A stretch of 64,000 bases of DNA. It comes from Coriaria nepalensis. Taxonomy: Eukaryota > Streptophyta > Magnoliopsida > Cucurbitales > Coriariaceae. Below are positions 51,246 through 62,542 of this stretch, in pieces. Made by a program: the position numbers and the translations under genes. The notes beneath the pieces were generated by a model. The model searched no databases and was not told where the DNA came from. It saw only the letters and a list, made by a program, of their open reading frames with translations. Location: the NCBI GenBank assembly GCA_027186245.1, contig CP114486.1:6663501-6727500 (forward strand). The letters run 5' to 3'. The first letter of the stretch is position 1. The number at the start of each line of letters is the position of its first letter.

Positions 51246-53236
51246 ACTACTACCAAAAACATAGGTTGAACTTTTGATAACAAGCCTTGACTTTATTAAA
51301 TGTGGTTGAGGCCAATGTAAGTCTAGCTTAGGCGATGAGATGGTGCATCATAATAAGAGAATCCACTTTTCATTATTTATAGGCTAGATCCTTAGTACTT
51401 GCTATCCTATCGTCTTATTCTATTGAACTCTATAGATCAATGATTGAAAGGAAGGTTCAATCCTTAACTTACAAATTACCTAATTAGATATGCTTATTTT
51501 TATTGTCACTTGTTCATATTTTTGAAATATGTTTATCGAGAAATTACTCCAATAGAATAAAAATTAGAACTCCAACCCAAAGATAGACTCAGTCATAAAG
51601 TAATAGAAACAGTGGCTTAGGGTCTCATATATTATGGAGTTTAAATAATTGTGATATATATATATATAATTATTAAAATTTAAAATTATGCTAAAAATAT
51701 ATTTACTAAGTTTATAGAAAATATGAAAAAGTTTAAAAGTGATGAAATAATTAGTGAGCTCATTTCACACATTTTATTATAAAAATTTTTAATTAAAAAA
51801 GATAACATAATTTATATATATAATGTTTTAAAAATTATATTTTATATAAAAATGATCTCAAATTTTAATTGGATGTAAGATCTTTGATCACAGGAGCCGC
51901 CTCTGCTCATACCTATCATGTGACTTTAACATAAACCTGCTAGCAGGAGTATTTTGTTTCCTTTCTTCATTAAAATGCTAGCTAAAGATCAAACTATGTT
52001 TTTGTTTTAATAGGAGCAACCATTAATACAGGCTCAAGTTCATGTAAGGGAATAAAATGCTCATAAATAATTCTTTTTTTTGACCAAATATAAAATGAAC
52101 TATAATTCCTTAATAAGACCGGTCTCACTCTTGATTACTACAATAGAATGTGATAAACAGCCTGTCAAACTCTACTGTAGTTCCCAACACCCTGGAAAAA
52201 CTAGCTACAAGCATTTTAACCAAATAATTAATTAATAAATAAATTTAAAAAGAGAAAAAAAAAATCACAATCACTGACTTACAAAACCAAAATCCGACCA
52301 AAAATCTCTACTCTCAATGCAACTTCGCCCAATCAAAATGCACTGTCACTCCTCAAGTCACAACCTCCTAGAGAGGGCTAAGTGGTAGCTGTAGTACTGT
52401 GTACAAACGTCGAATATGGTGAGTTTTTTTGGGTCGAGGAGGAGTTTCTAAGAGGATAAGGTTTACAGAAAATCAGTGTGAGAGAATTAGATCAGAGAGC
52501 AGACCAATACGTTTACACCACTTTTCTCCAATCAGAGGCCAGAACTCAGAAGAGCCTTTTCCCATTATTGCTTTTTAATTTATTAATTATTAGTTGTGTT
52601 GTCAGTTTCTTACTTGCATATAAGACAAATCAGAAATGAATTTCCCTCCCTCTCAATTCGTCCTTCCCTCCATTCGATCCCAAAAGGGGGAAAAGATCCC
52701 AACGTTACAAGGGATTGAGATTAGGTTTAAGATATGTACTTAGTTTGATTAGTTCTCTTAAATGAAGTCATATTTCTGAGACAGTTGTGATAGTAAGTGA
52801 CTATAAGATTCACTTATTTGTAGTGTACAAAAATTAATCTCCAATATCGAGTAGTTAAATTGAAGTCAAGGGTCTAAACAGTGACTTAAACCTTCAAACT
52901 TGAGTTATAAACCCGTTTCTAACCATACAAATGAACCCCAACAATTTTTTTTTTCTTTTTTCCCCAAAGTTATCTAACTAGTTAATATAGAATATTTATA
53001 ATTATTTCAAACACGAAATCTCATCTAAAATCTTACATCTTCGACAATTAAAATAATATCTCAAACAACTGAACTTATACAATATTGATGGAAGTTATCT
53101 CTTTAACTTTAAAATCATGTCCTACAAGCTTCTTTTTTTCTCTTAAGTCAAAGTGTCTAAAGCTTAAATATAAATTCTGAATAAATGCATTTTCAGCAAA
53201 TTGAGACCTCAGCTCAAAAAAATCTCATCACATCCA

Positions 53237-53271
<35 letters not shown>

Positions 53272-53440
53272 ATTATTATTATTATTTTTAATCTTCTCCC
53301 GTTTTCCACATAGTTATTAGTTTTCTTAGGGCATAAAAGTAACCCTCCCCAATTTAAAAATATGTCTATTTTTGCTATCTTTTTTAAAAGCTCCTTTGTC
53401 TTTAAGCAAATAAGGCACCCCATTCTGAATTTTTCTTTCG
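51246..53440. other. AT-rich intergenic region upstream of the S40 gene
   Basis: No gene recognised. It contains a short TA-rich run near 51655-51670 and a (TA)n microsatellite at 53241-53268. The last few hundred bases probably include the promoter of the gene at 53632. Confidence 0.5.
53241..53268. repeat. (TA)14 microsatellite
   Basis: Fourteen AT units about 360 bp upstream of the S40 start codon. Probably length-polymorphic. Confidence 0.95.
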
Positions 53441-53443
53441 GGC

Positions 53444-53451
53444 TATTTAAA
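53444..53451 (+). promoter_or_regulatory. TATA-like box of the S40 gene
   Basis: TATTTAAA, 188 bp before the ATG at 53632. It is followed about 60 bp on by a pyrimidine-rich stretch of TTC triplets (53510-53538), common in plant 5' leaders. Distance allows a leader of about 150 nt. Inferred from position only. Confidence 0.5.
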
Positions 53452-53631
53452 GCTCTCACCCCCATTAAAAAGCATTCAACTCCAAGCCAAAGGTTTCGGT
53501 ATCTTTAACTTTCTTCTTCTTCTTCTTCTTCTTCTTTCTTTTGAAGGTAAAAATTTATTGACCTTGAATTAGTAAAATCAGTAAACTACTTTTCTTACTC
53601 ATCATTTTCTCCCTCTTGAAGCATTCTAGCA

Positions 53632-54183
53632 ATGGCAGATTGGAACAAGAACAATGCCCTGAAAAAAAACAGAGCTTTTGGTGGGAGAGATGTGAGAGAT
53701 GAAGAGTTAAATGAAGAAGATATATGGGGCTGTACAGAAGAGATCAATGAAGATTCAAGAAAAGCAAAGGACTATCATTATTCAAGCTCTTCTTCTTCAT
53801 CTTCTTTTTCATTGAAGTTATTATCAACTACTCCAAAAGTGATACCAGAAGTAGTTGGCACAGCAAAAAATAAAGAAACCCAGATGATGGTCAAGCAATC
53901 TTCAGCTCCCATGAACATTCCGGATTGGTCCATAATATATGGGAAACATAATGGAGATGGAAATGGTGATGATAGAGATCATCATGAAGGTGATAAGAAT
54001 GATGATGATGATGATGACGACGACGACGACATGGTTCCTCCTCATGAATGGATTGCTAAGAAGCTTGCAAGGAAGCAAATTTCGTCTTTTTCAGTGTGTG
54101 AAGGGATTGGAAGAACACTCAAAGGAAGAGATCTAAGCAAAGTTAGACATGCCATTTTGACCAAAACTGGCTTCTTTGGATGA
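53632..54183 (+). CDS. Senescence regulator S40-family protein (DUF584), 183 aa
   Basis: Single-exon gene, complete, typical length for the family. S40 proteins are small plant nuclear proteins induced in leaf senescence and stress; their biochemical role is not settled. Conserved blocks are the acidic EEDIWG motif (residues 28-33), [10 protein letters not shown] (91-100) and the C-terminal signature [20 protein letters not shown] (134-153), followed by [19 protein letters not shown] and TKTGFFG at the end. Residues 51-58 are a serine run and 124-133 a run of ten aspartates encoded by GAT x5 then GAC x5 (54001-54030). The start is the first ATG in frame, in an AGCAATGGC context. The next gene on the right is convergent (minus strand, pseudogene). 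Confidence 0.95.
   Translation: MADWNKNNALKKNRAFGGRDVRDEELNEEDIWGCTEEINEDSRKAKDYHYSSSSSSSSFSLKLLSTTPKVIPEVVGTAKNKETQMMVKQSSAPMNIPDWSIIYGKHNGDGNGDDRDHHEGDKNDDDDDDDDDDMVPPHEWIAKKLARKQISSFSVCEGIGRTLKGRDLSKVRHAILTKTGFFG
54001..54030 (+). repeat. Coding trinucleotide repeat (GAT)5(GAC)5
   Basis: Encodes ten aspartates immediately before the conserved MVPPHEW block of the S40 protein. The clean switch from GAT to GAC suggests slippage of two adjoining repeats. Confidence 0.95.
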
Positions 54184-54684
54184 TCACTCTTTTAACCTTT
54201 AAATTCACCATCCCATCATCATCATCACTGGTCATGAACCACATGTTCTTTTTTTTCTTATTACAATCCTTAAGGAAAATTCAGAGCTGCCCTTTTCTGT
54301 TTCATTCAGAAGTTTTGGCCACCTCTGAGATTTTGTTATGTAATGTAGGCTATGGAATGTGAAGTTTAATTAAATTAAAGGGGTATATTGAGATCTTATG
54401 AAAACCTGATCAAAATCACTTATGCTCTCTATCCTTTTCTTATTTCCAAGTCATGAACATGATTTCAAAACAATTTTGGTAAGATTTCATTTGGTGGAAA
54501 CTGAGCCCGAAGCTGTAAGAAAAATGAATGGATAAGAAACCTATAGCTTTGCAAATTTATATATAAGATCTATGAGTCTCTTCTTTTTTGTTTTTGTGTT
54601 TTTTTTCCCCCTTTTTTGAGTTAAAATCAGATTTGTACAGGAGTGATTTTGGTAGCTATATCAATTAGAAAAAGTGTGGGGAGT
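54184..54684. other. Convergent spacer between S40 gene and lyase pseudogene
   Basis: Contains the S40 3' UTR, with A/T-rich polyadenylation-like sequence near 54367-54385. No other feature seen. Confidence 0.5.
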
Positions 54685-57600
54685 TTATAATCTTAAATAG
54701 TCATACAAGATTCCACAAAGGTAATCTCCACCCCTAGCTTGTCTAAGAAATAAGGAATTATCTCCCTCGAGCAAAAATGATGATGGAATTTCGACGCTAA
54801 GAAGACGGTATAATCCACGAATTCCATGCGGCAAACCGTGTTATCTGTTCCCAAGTTCAACACCTCAAAAACCATATGCTTTGTATCTCCATGACATTAC
54901 ATAAATCTGCACCATGATGTAAAATAAAAGAAATATTCCAACCTTGTTGATGTTAACTTTAAATAACTAAATTGTACACTGTTCAAATCTATACCTTAAG
55001 ATCGGATCGCGTAGGAGATGCAATGGTTTGTATGTTCAAACTAAATTGTAAATTCTAAGTTTGAATGTTGCATCGGTTACAGTGGATATGACATTGAATT
55101 TAATTATCCATGTAGTTCGAAGATACTTGTTATCTTGCCCTCTCCTGTTAAAAGGAGAATTCATTATACTCCATTGATTTAAATTTCTAGGTCCTAGAAA
55201 AAGAACAAAGTTTTAAATTTTAAAGACCTGTCTACTTGAGCAAAGAACCAGTCCTTCTTCGGATCATTTATGCCGACAGTGAAAACTTGATCGGATTCCG
55301 GCTGTAAATCCATGTATCTATCCCACAAACCATATTGTCTAAACCTATAATTAATAAAATTCAATCAAGAAATGATATATTAATGTTATGATAAAAGAAG
55401 ATATGGTTAGTTTGCTTACTTTTCTGGGCCGTGTAGAAATAACTTCTTGACATACATTGGATTCACATCTGGGACATAGAAACTACTAGCTGTGCGATTG
55501 GCAAAACCAATCTCCCATAAAGTGGGCTCATCTCTAAGGGGCATATATATCAAGTCGCCAAGATGCATTGCTGCTTCGGAAGATATTGTTACGAGTTCTC
55601 AATGAAGATAATCGCCCATAACACCCGGGACCCATCCATGAAGACTATAGACTCCAGGAGTACATTATTAATTGTGAAGTCTCCATTTGAATCTGGCTGA
55701 GCCAAGACTTGATGGTCCTGCACTCAATACATTAGTTTGATTTTTTCAAATTTAAGAATCCTTTTTTTTTTCTTTCCTTTTGCTTTATACTTAGAAACTT
55801 TAAGTCCATTAATAAAAAGTTGTCGCCTTGCTTTCAACAGCCATCTCTTCCTTCACCTCTTGCAACTGATAGACCAATATATGCACCTTTAGCCGGGATT
55901 AGAGAACCCGAAACATATCTGACTTAAGAAAAAACAATGCCGATAAATTCGATGATGTCATAAGATATCTAATTTCATTAACAAAATAATAATAATAATA
56001 ATCGCTATATGAGAGAGGGTGAATTACTTGATTATTACCTGTCTTGGACAAATAGTTTTCCTAAAGCTGAGCCACAATCTTTTGCGGTGAGGAAACGAAA
56101 TTATACGGCCATGTTTCCTTGTTTAACAATCTCTAGGATGAGCGGAAAGTAGAAAGAAGAATCAAGTATAATTCTTTTATGCATTGCAATGTATATGTTT
56201 CTATGAGACATGATTCCAAATAATGTTATTACCTGTTTCTTCGCATCTACCCATAAGTTGAATGCATTTGATACATCCGGGGTCGACTTAAGTTAAACGA
56301 AGAAGGGCCTGAACACGTTTCTCCATGTCTCTCCCTCTTCAAAATGAGCTATTATTTCTTCTCCAATAAAATGTGTTCCATGAAACATCTGATCAACCAT
56401 ATGTTATAAGCATAATAATAAAATGCCAGTTCTTTTCTCGGACAGTTAATAAATATGAATTCCGGAATTTACAGCAAGACAACTTGGACCGGTGTGGACT
56501 GTGAGATTCTGTTCAGTCGGACCACCATTACGAAGCTTATGGCTTGGAAAGATGATCCAGAATTCGATGATGGGGCCCGAACTAATCCACCATCTGTTTC
56601 CAAATCTAAGCGATAGTTTACTTAAGCAATCAAAATTTAGTACATTTCCAAAGTCTTATATAAATATGACACATCAATTTAAATTTAATCTTACACTAAA
56701 ATTCTATTTAAGAAATCCAGGTCTAAAACCACTAAAGCAAACAAACGCTACCTCTCATCTGAGATCCGGATTAGTGGGATTTACAAGCACAACCGATTCG
56801 GGTACAATTAGTTGTTTCCCTCTGTTGGGGAGCAAATCCTCTGGCATTGGCATTATCCTTTGCTTCTCAGCCGAGATTGACATATAGTGAGACCTGTTCC
56901 GAAACAATTCCACTTGAATTTTGTCAAGGTAGAGAGTACTTGATATTAATATCTAAAACCGAAAACAAGTTCAAATTTCAAGTGTGGAATTTACTTGTCA
57001 TATCGCAACTTAAATAACATCCTCGTTTGAGCAAGATCGAAAGCATGGGACCCACGTGGACGCTCGTATTTTGAATAGTAGTAAAAGCCTGAAACACCAC
57101 TCTTCAATATGTACCTAAGATAGTAGCATAAATATATACACGATCAAGTTAGAAGTAGTAGTAGGGGACTATTTTTCAAGGGCAAGTAGGAAAAAGCTAA
57201 CCTTATGTCTATACTGAGAGGCAATCTGATGCCTGGAGTAGATGCATTATGTATGCTCTTGAATGATACCTCTATTTGTTCGTTGTCCGAAGGAATTACA
57301 CAGAATTCAACTCCTTGAGTTTGCATTAATGAACTTCAAGTCATTACTAATCTTAAGTTATTAACAGTGTATGGTTGTTATTATCTAGTAAGGATTATGA
57401 AAGCACACAATTCATATCTGTCTTGGCCCCGTGGTAAGCTCCAGTTAATGTCCCAGTTTCTGTACCAAAGAAAGAAATACTAAAGAAAAATTATACCAAT
57501 AAGCTTGAAATTTTTCAGAAGACAAGACATACCCTCTACTAGATTCGTTTGACTTGGGATCTAACAAGTTGTCTATTCCTCAATACTTGATGCCAATCAC

Positions 57601-57687
57601 ATACCCTTGAGGTTTCTTAAACGTTAGCTTTACTAATCCATTGTCCAAAATTACATACGGGTCTTTACCGGCCAGTCTCAGTTTCAT
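54685..57687 (-). pseudogene. Rhamnogalacturonate lyase (PL4 family) pseudogene, complete length
   Basis: Family role: beta-elimination of rhamnogalacturonan I, usually in the cell wall. The ATG is at 57687 (MKLRLAGKDPYVILDNGLVK). Exons, partly approximate: 57687-57533, 57459-57416, 57336-57202, 57114-56995, 56893-56752, 56637-56465, 56391-56234, 56160-56040, 55925-55420, 55339-55228, 55123-55010, 54930-54685. Clear blocks: FYYYSKYERPRGSHAFDLAQ, EKQRIMPMPEDLLPNRGKQL, GGPTEQNLTVHTGPSCL, MHLGDLIYMPLRDEPTLWEI, FRQYGLWDRYMDLQ, VNDPKKDWFF-like. The C-terminus CGILYDYLRL is followed by TAA. Damage: TGA at 57580-57582, TGA at 56755-56757, TAA at 56293-56295, frameshifts in the exons at 56.1 and 55.9-55.6 kb, a one-base loss near 54827, and an AT in place of GT after GQDR near 57415. 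No visible signal peptide at the start. Almost certainly non-functional. Confidence 0.9.
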
Positions 57688-57862
57688 ATTTGCTATTGTA
57701 TTTAGATTGGTTTTTTCTGTCTTCTATTCTTTGCTTTTCCAGTACAATATAAGCTTACAAATTTACCAGGGCCTATAAATGAAACATGTATTGACTTTCA
57801 TGGAAGAAATAGCTGGTCGTTGCTCGCTATGAGAATAAGAGTAGGAATATTATGTGCATTTC

Positions 57863-57867
57863 TTGTT
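57863..57867. repeat. Target site duplication TTGTT, left copy
   Basis: TTGTT at 57863-57867, repeated exactly at 63207-63211 on the other side of the element. Five bases is the usual copia duplication. Confidence 0.96.
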
Positions 57868-58530
57868 TGTTAGAATTTCGAAGTTGAGAGCAAAAAACAG
57901 AATACACTTTGTTTTCTGATAAAATTTGCTTACTTGCTAAAATGCAAGTTTTTCATTTCATTAATACTTAATAAAGAGATGATTACAAATCAGAACAATT
58001 ACTAAAGTTAAAGTAAACTAAGACATCTCTAATCAACTAGGATTAGAAGTTATAATACTAGATTGGACATTATAAAAGTGCTAAGTACAATCAAGCACAC
58101 AAAAACAGCAAAAAAGCTGTTCTGTAAAAACAGCAAAGGCAAAAAGCTGTTACTGTAAAAACAGCTTTTGGCTTTGTGCTAAAACACCAAAAGTGAGATG
58201 ATGGACTTTGGCATGTTTGATCTCGAAGCTTGAGGTCCAACCAACTTAAACAAACTTGCTTGAGGTTAGAGCAGCTCCATTTGAGGTAAAAAATGCACTA
58301 AAACAGAAACTTCAAAAGGCCAAAATCAATAAAACAGTAAAAGCAAGATTAGGCCTCAAGTTGAGTTTTAATGATCCGATCACCTTCAAACCAATTGCAA
58401 CAAGTCATAAATGATGAGAGGAAGCTAATGGAATTGGAGTCAATGCATTTGGATTAGGGAGTCAAAAAGTCAACGTTTTTGGCTAATTTCCAATTGTGAA
58501 GTCACTAACCAAACAAGCAATCTTCAAACA
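57868..58530 (-). repeat. 3' LTR of the young copia element
   Basis: 663 bp. On the minus strand it begins TGTTTGAAGATTGC and ends GAAATTCTAACA. The polyprotein frame runs 16 codons into it, ending at 58483. Confidence 0.97.
58111..58169 (-). promoter_or_regulatory. Tandem and inverted repeat in the U3 of the young copia LTR
   Basis: A 24/25-bp unit, AAAAAGCTGTT(A)CTGTAAAAACAGC, occurs at 58111-58134 and 58141-58165. The second copy extends into a perfect 10-bp inverted repeat, AAAAGCTGTT (58142-58151) and AACAGCTTTT (58160-58169), with an 8-nt loop. On the element's strand it lies upstream of the TATA-like sequence near 58070, so it is in U3. The same block is present in the other LTR near 62785-62843. 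A role as enhancer repeats is inference. Confidence 0.6.
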
Positions 58531-61500
58531 CTCCTCCTTGAATGTTTTGTGAGTGACTCCCAATTTAAATTTGAAGTAATCAAACTTGAACCCGGACAGA
58601 GGCTTGGTAAAGATGTCAGCATTCTGATTTTCAGAATTGCAATATTCCAACCTTATTTCTCCATTTTTGATAAGCTCCCTAATCACATGAAACTTGATCA
58701 AAATATGCTTTGTCTTTCCAAACTGAATTGGATTCTCAGATATGGCAATAGCAGATTGACTATCACAGTAGATAGTTGTATGATCCAATTGAATGAAACC
58801 AAGATCTTTCATCATTTTCCTTATCCAAGTTGCTTGATTGGCTGCTGAGGCTGCTGCAATGTACTCAGCTTCAGCCGTTGATTGAGCAACTACTTGCTAT
58901 TTCTTAGAGATCCAGCAGAAGACCCCTGATCCAAGTGAGAAGCAGAAGCCACTTGTGCTTTTCATGTCATCAATTGATCCGGCCCAATCACTGTCTACAT
59001 AGCCATGTAAATTCAATTCTCCCTTCTCATACCAGATTCCATTAGATGAGGTGCCACTTAGATATCTCAACATCCTCTTGGAAGCCCCATTATGCATTTG
59101 AGTTGGCTCATGCATGAATCTAGAGAGTAAGCAGGTAGCTTGCATAAGATCAGGCCTTGTTGCTGTTAGGTACATAAGACCTCCTATGAGACTCCTAAAG
59201 CTTGTTGAATCCACCCTTTCTGAACCATCAGATTTGGATAACTTTTCACCAGCAACTAGGGGAGTGGAAACAGGTTTATAGCATTCCATCTTGAACCTTT
59301 TCAAAAGGTCATTAGCATACTTAGCTTGAGATATGAAGATCCCATTAGATAGTTGGAGAATCTCCATTCCAAGAAAGTATCTCATGCTTCCAAGATCAGT
59401 CATCTCAAATTCTATTTTCATATCAGATTTGAATTTTTCCACTAAGCTAGACTCACACCCGATCACCAACAAGTCATCAACATATAAAGAGACAATTAGA
59501 GTTGAGATACCTTGTTTGATGATGTAGAGGGTTTGATCACTCTCACTCCTCAGAAAGCCTTTGCTGATGAGGTAGCCATTGATCCTTGCATACCAAGCTC
59601 TTGGAGCTTGTTTCAGTCCATATAGAGCTTTGTGAAGTCTATACACTTGATCTTCCTTTCCCATTGTGATGAATCCCTCAAGTTGACCCACATAGATCTC
59701 CTCCTCTAGGTATCCATTAAGGAAGGCGGACTTGACATCAAGCTGATCAATTTTCCACCCTTTTGAAGCTGCAATAGCTATTAGCATTCTGATTGTATCC
59801 AATCTAGCAACTGGAGCAAAGGTGTCTCCATAATCAACTCCATGCTGTTGTGAATATCCCTTGACAACAAGTCTTGCTTTGTGCCTCTTGGTGGTTCCAT
59901 CCGGATTGACTTTAACCTTGTAAATCCACTTCACCCCAATGGTTTTCTTACCTTCTGGTTTCTTGGTCAGTTTTCAAGTCTCATTCTTGTTGATTGTGGA
60001 AATCTCCTCATTCATTGCTTGTTCCCAATTTAGATCACCTTTGGCCTCTTCATAGCAGCTAGGTTTTGAGATGGCCAAGTTGCATCTTTGATACACATCA
60101 TCAATGCTTCTGAACCTTGGATTTTCAAGTTCATCCTCTTCATCAGACAAAGGTTCAGATTGCACAGCTTGCTCCTCCATCAATAATTCTGAGCTTTCTT
60201 CATCTTCATTGTCCCATTTGAGGCTTGCTAACTCATCAAATGTTACATCCCTACTGACCATAACCTTGTTGGACTTTGGGTTGAAAACTCTATATCCCTT
60301 GCTTTCAGCACTATAACCAACCATCACACACTTTTCTGATTTTTCAGAGAGTTTATCCCTCTTGGCATCAGGGACATGGATGAAGCAAATTGAACCGAAT
60401 ACTTTGAGATGAGAGGCAGAAGGTTTGAGGTTGAACCATGCCTCATATGGAGTTTTTCCCTCCACAGCTTTGGTAGGAAGTCTGTTCAGTAGATGCATAG
60501 AGGTGAAGGCTGCCTCAGCCCAAAACCTTTTGGGGATCTTCTTCTCAAACAGTATGCTTCTAGACATCTCCATTATTGTTCGGTTTCTTCTTTCAGCAAC
60601 CCCATTTTGCTGAGGTGAATAAGGCACTGTAAATTGGTGGACAATGCCTTGAGTTTCACAAAAATATTTGAACTCAGTTGAGTTGTATTCCCCTCCATTA
60701 TCAGTCCTTAAGACTTTGATTTTCTTTTCTGACTGAGCTTCAACCAAGGCTTTGAACTTCTTGAACAGCCCGAACACTTCTGATTTGTTCTTGAGAAAGT
60801 AAATCCAACCATACCTTGTTTGATCATCTATAAACAGTAGGAAGAATTTGTTGTTGTTCAATGAGGGAACCTTCATAGGTCCACTTACATCGGAGTGAAC
60901 AAGTTGAAGCTTCTCAGATGCCCTATTAGCTTGGTTGATAGGAAAAGGCTTCCTCTTCATTTTTCCAAGTTGACAGCATTCACAAATTTCAGTTTGAACT
61001 TGCAACTTTGGAATGTCTTCAACCAGCCCTTTTGAGCTCAGAATGCTAAGTTTTCTCAGGTCACAATGGCCATATCTTTTGTGCCAAAGCCATGATTCAT
61101 CAGCTTTGCTCATCATAGCCTTATGATCACCATTTTCCCAATTTAGAGAGAAGCTGTTGTTGTTGATCTTGGCCTGAGCAATCAGCTTCATGTTGGAATC
61201 TAGGATTCTGCAGTATTCTTCTTGGAAGGTAAGACAGCAGCCACTCTTCATGATTTGCCCCACACTGAGAAGATTCTGATCCAGATTCGGAACATAAAGA
61301 ACATCTTTGATTGTCCTTGCTCCATTGCTTGTCTTGACAGAAACAGTCCCTCTTCCTTCTGCCTTCAGAGTTTCACCATTGCCTACAATGACATTTGTCT
61401 TGCTTGACATGTCTAGGCTGAGAAACAAGTCTCTGTTGAAGGTCATGTGACTTGTGCATCCACTATCAATCAACCATTCATGCCTTTGTCTTGGTCTTTT

Positions 61501-62427
61501 GGCTTGTGTGACCATGAAAGCATTTTCTTCATCTTCAGCATGATTTGCTTGCTGAGATTTGTGATTTTTTGTTTCATACTTCCTTTTTCTGCACTCCTTC
61601 TCCACATGACCGAATCTTTTGCAATAGGAGCATTGAGGTTTGCCCTTGTTCCAACAAGTCTTTTCAAAGTGCCCCTTTCTCTTGCAAATGGTACAAGTGT
61701 GTTCCTTCTTCTTGCTTGCAGGATTTGAAGGTTTGGAGCTGCTGCCTTGGTTGTCCCTTTTCCAAGGTTTTTTCTGATTTGCAAAGAAAGCACCTTCTGT
61801 AGTTGCATCTGTCCTATTTGAATGTCTCTTCTCATTTGCTTGAAGTGAGCCTACTAGTTCATTCATGGTCAGTTTGGACAGATCTTTGCTTTCCTCTATA
61901 GCATCCACTTTTGAGTCAAATTTGGAAGGCAAGCTCACCAACACTTTGTTCACGATGGAGCTCTCAGTAATGTCACTTCCTAGCATTCTCATTTGACTCA
62001 CTATCTCATTTAGCTTATCCACATAAGCCTTGATAGGTTCATCATCTTTCATTCTTAGAGCTTCAAAGTCTCTTCTTGCAGTGAGCAAGTTGACAGCTCT
62101 AACCCTTTTGGTTCCATGGAATTCTGCTTGAAGAGTATCCCACACTGATTTGGCATTTTTTAGGCCAAGAATTCTTGTGTGAATCTCATTCGAAATGGCA
62201 GATTGGATGACTGTAAGGGCTCTATAATTCTTCAATCTCTTTTCCTTGTCTGCCTTCAGTTGGTTGACTGTGAAGTGCTCATCTTCAGCAGGAGGTTCGT
62301 AGCCTTCTTCCACTGCTTCCCATAGATCAAATGCAATAAGGTAATTTTGCATCTTGTCATTCCATATGTGATAGTCTTTTCCACTGAAAACAGGTGGAGA
62401 GGGAAGATTCACACTGTTGGAAGACAT
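58483..62427 (-). pseudogene. Copia gag-pol polyprotein, 1315 codons, two nonsense codons
   Basis: Starts MSSNSVNLPS at 62427. The gag UBN2-type domain spans residues 15-200. Two zinc knuckles are at 245-258 (CTICKRKGHFEKTC) and 266-279 (CSYCKRFGHVEKEC). The protease active site IDSG has Asp321. Integrase has H449, H454, C482 and C485, and a catalytic triad D513, D576, E612. A TGA at 59974-59976 stops the frame after 817 codons, just before RT. The frame resumes with KLTKKPEGKK and carries RT with LYGLKQAPRAWY and YVDDLL, then RNase H (YVDSDWAG). A TAG at 58897-58899 follows ISKK. After it come CDSQSAIAISEN and ADIFTKPL. Both stops fit single C-to-T transitions on one strand (TGG to TGA, CAG to TAG); all other key residues are intact. 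Confidence 0.95.
58531..58540 (-). other. Polypurine tract of the young copia element
   Basis: The minus strand reads CAAGGAGGAG directly before the 3' LTR. It also codes for the KEE residues near the polyprotein C-terminus. Confidence 0.9.
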
Positions 62428-62530
62428 TTCTGATTTTCTGGTTTTTTGAGTAGGTAAGAATCTGTTTTTTTTTTAATCGATTGAAGTTGGAGAGAAAGAA
62501 TGGATGATGATCAGGCCCCTAAAGAATTAA

Positions 62531-62542
62531 GCTCTGATACCA
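62531..62542 (-). other. Primer-binding site of the young copia element
   Basis: The minus strand reads TGGTATCAGAGC directly after the CA end of the 5' LTR, complementary to initiator tRNA-Met. Confidence 0.96.

Noticed and set aside
54693..54875. 60-residue minus-strand open frame starting MVFEVLNLGTDN
   Set aside because: It begins inside the last lyase exon and slips out of frame after a one-base deletion near 54827; the neighbouring frame gives the family C-terminus, so this is a pseudogene artefact.
61447..61802. Plus-strand cysteine-rich open frames opposite copia gag
   Set aside because: They are antisense shadows of the zinc-knuckle region.
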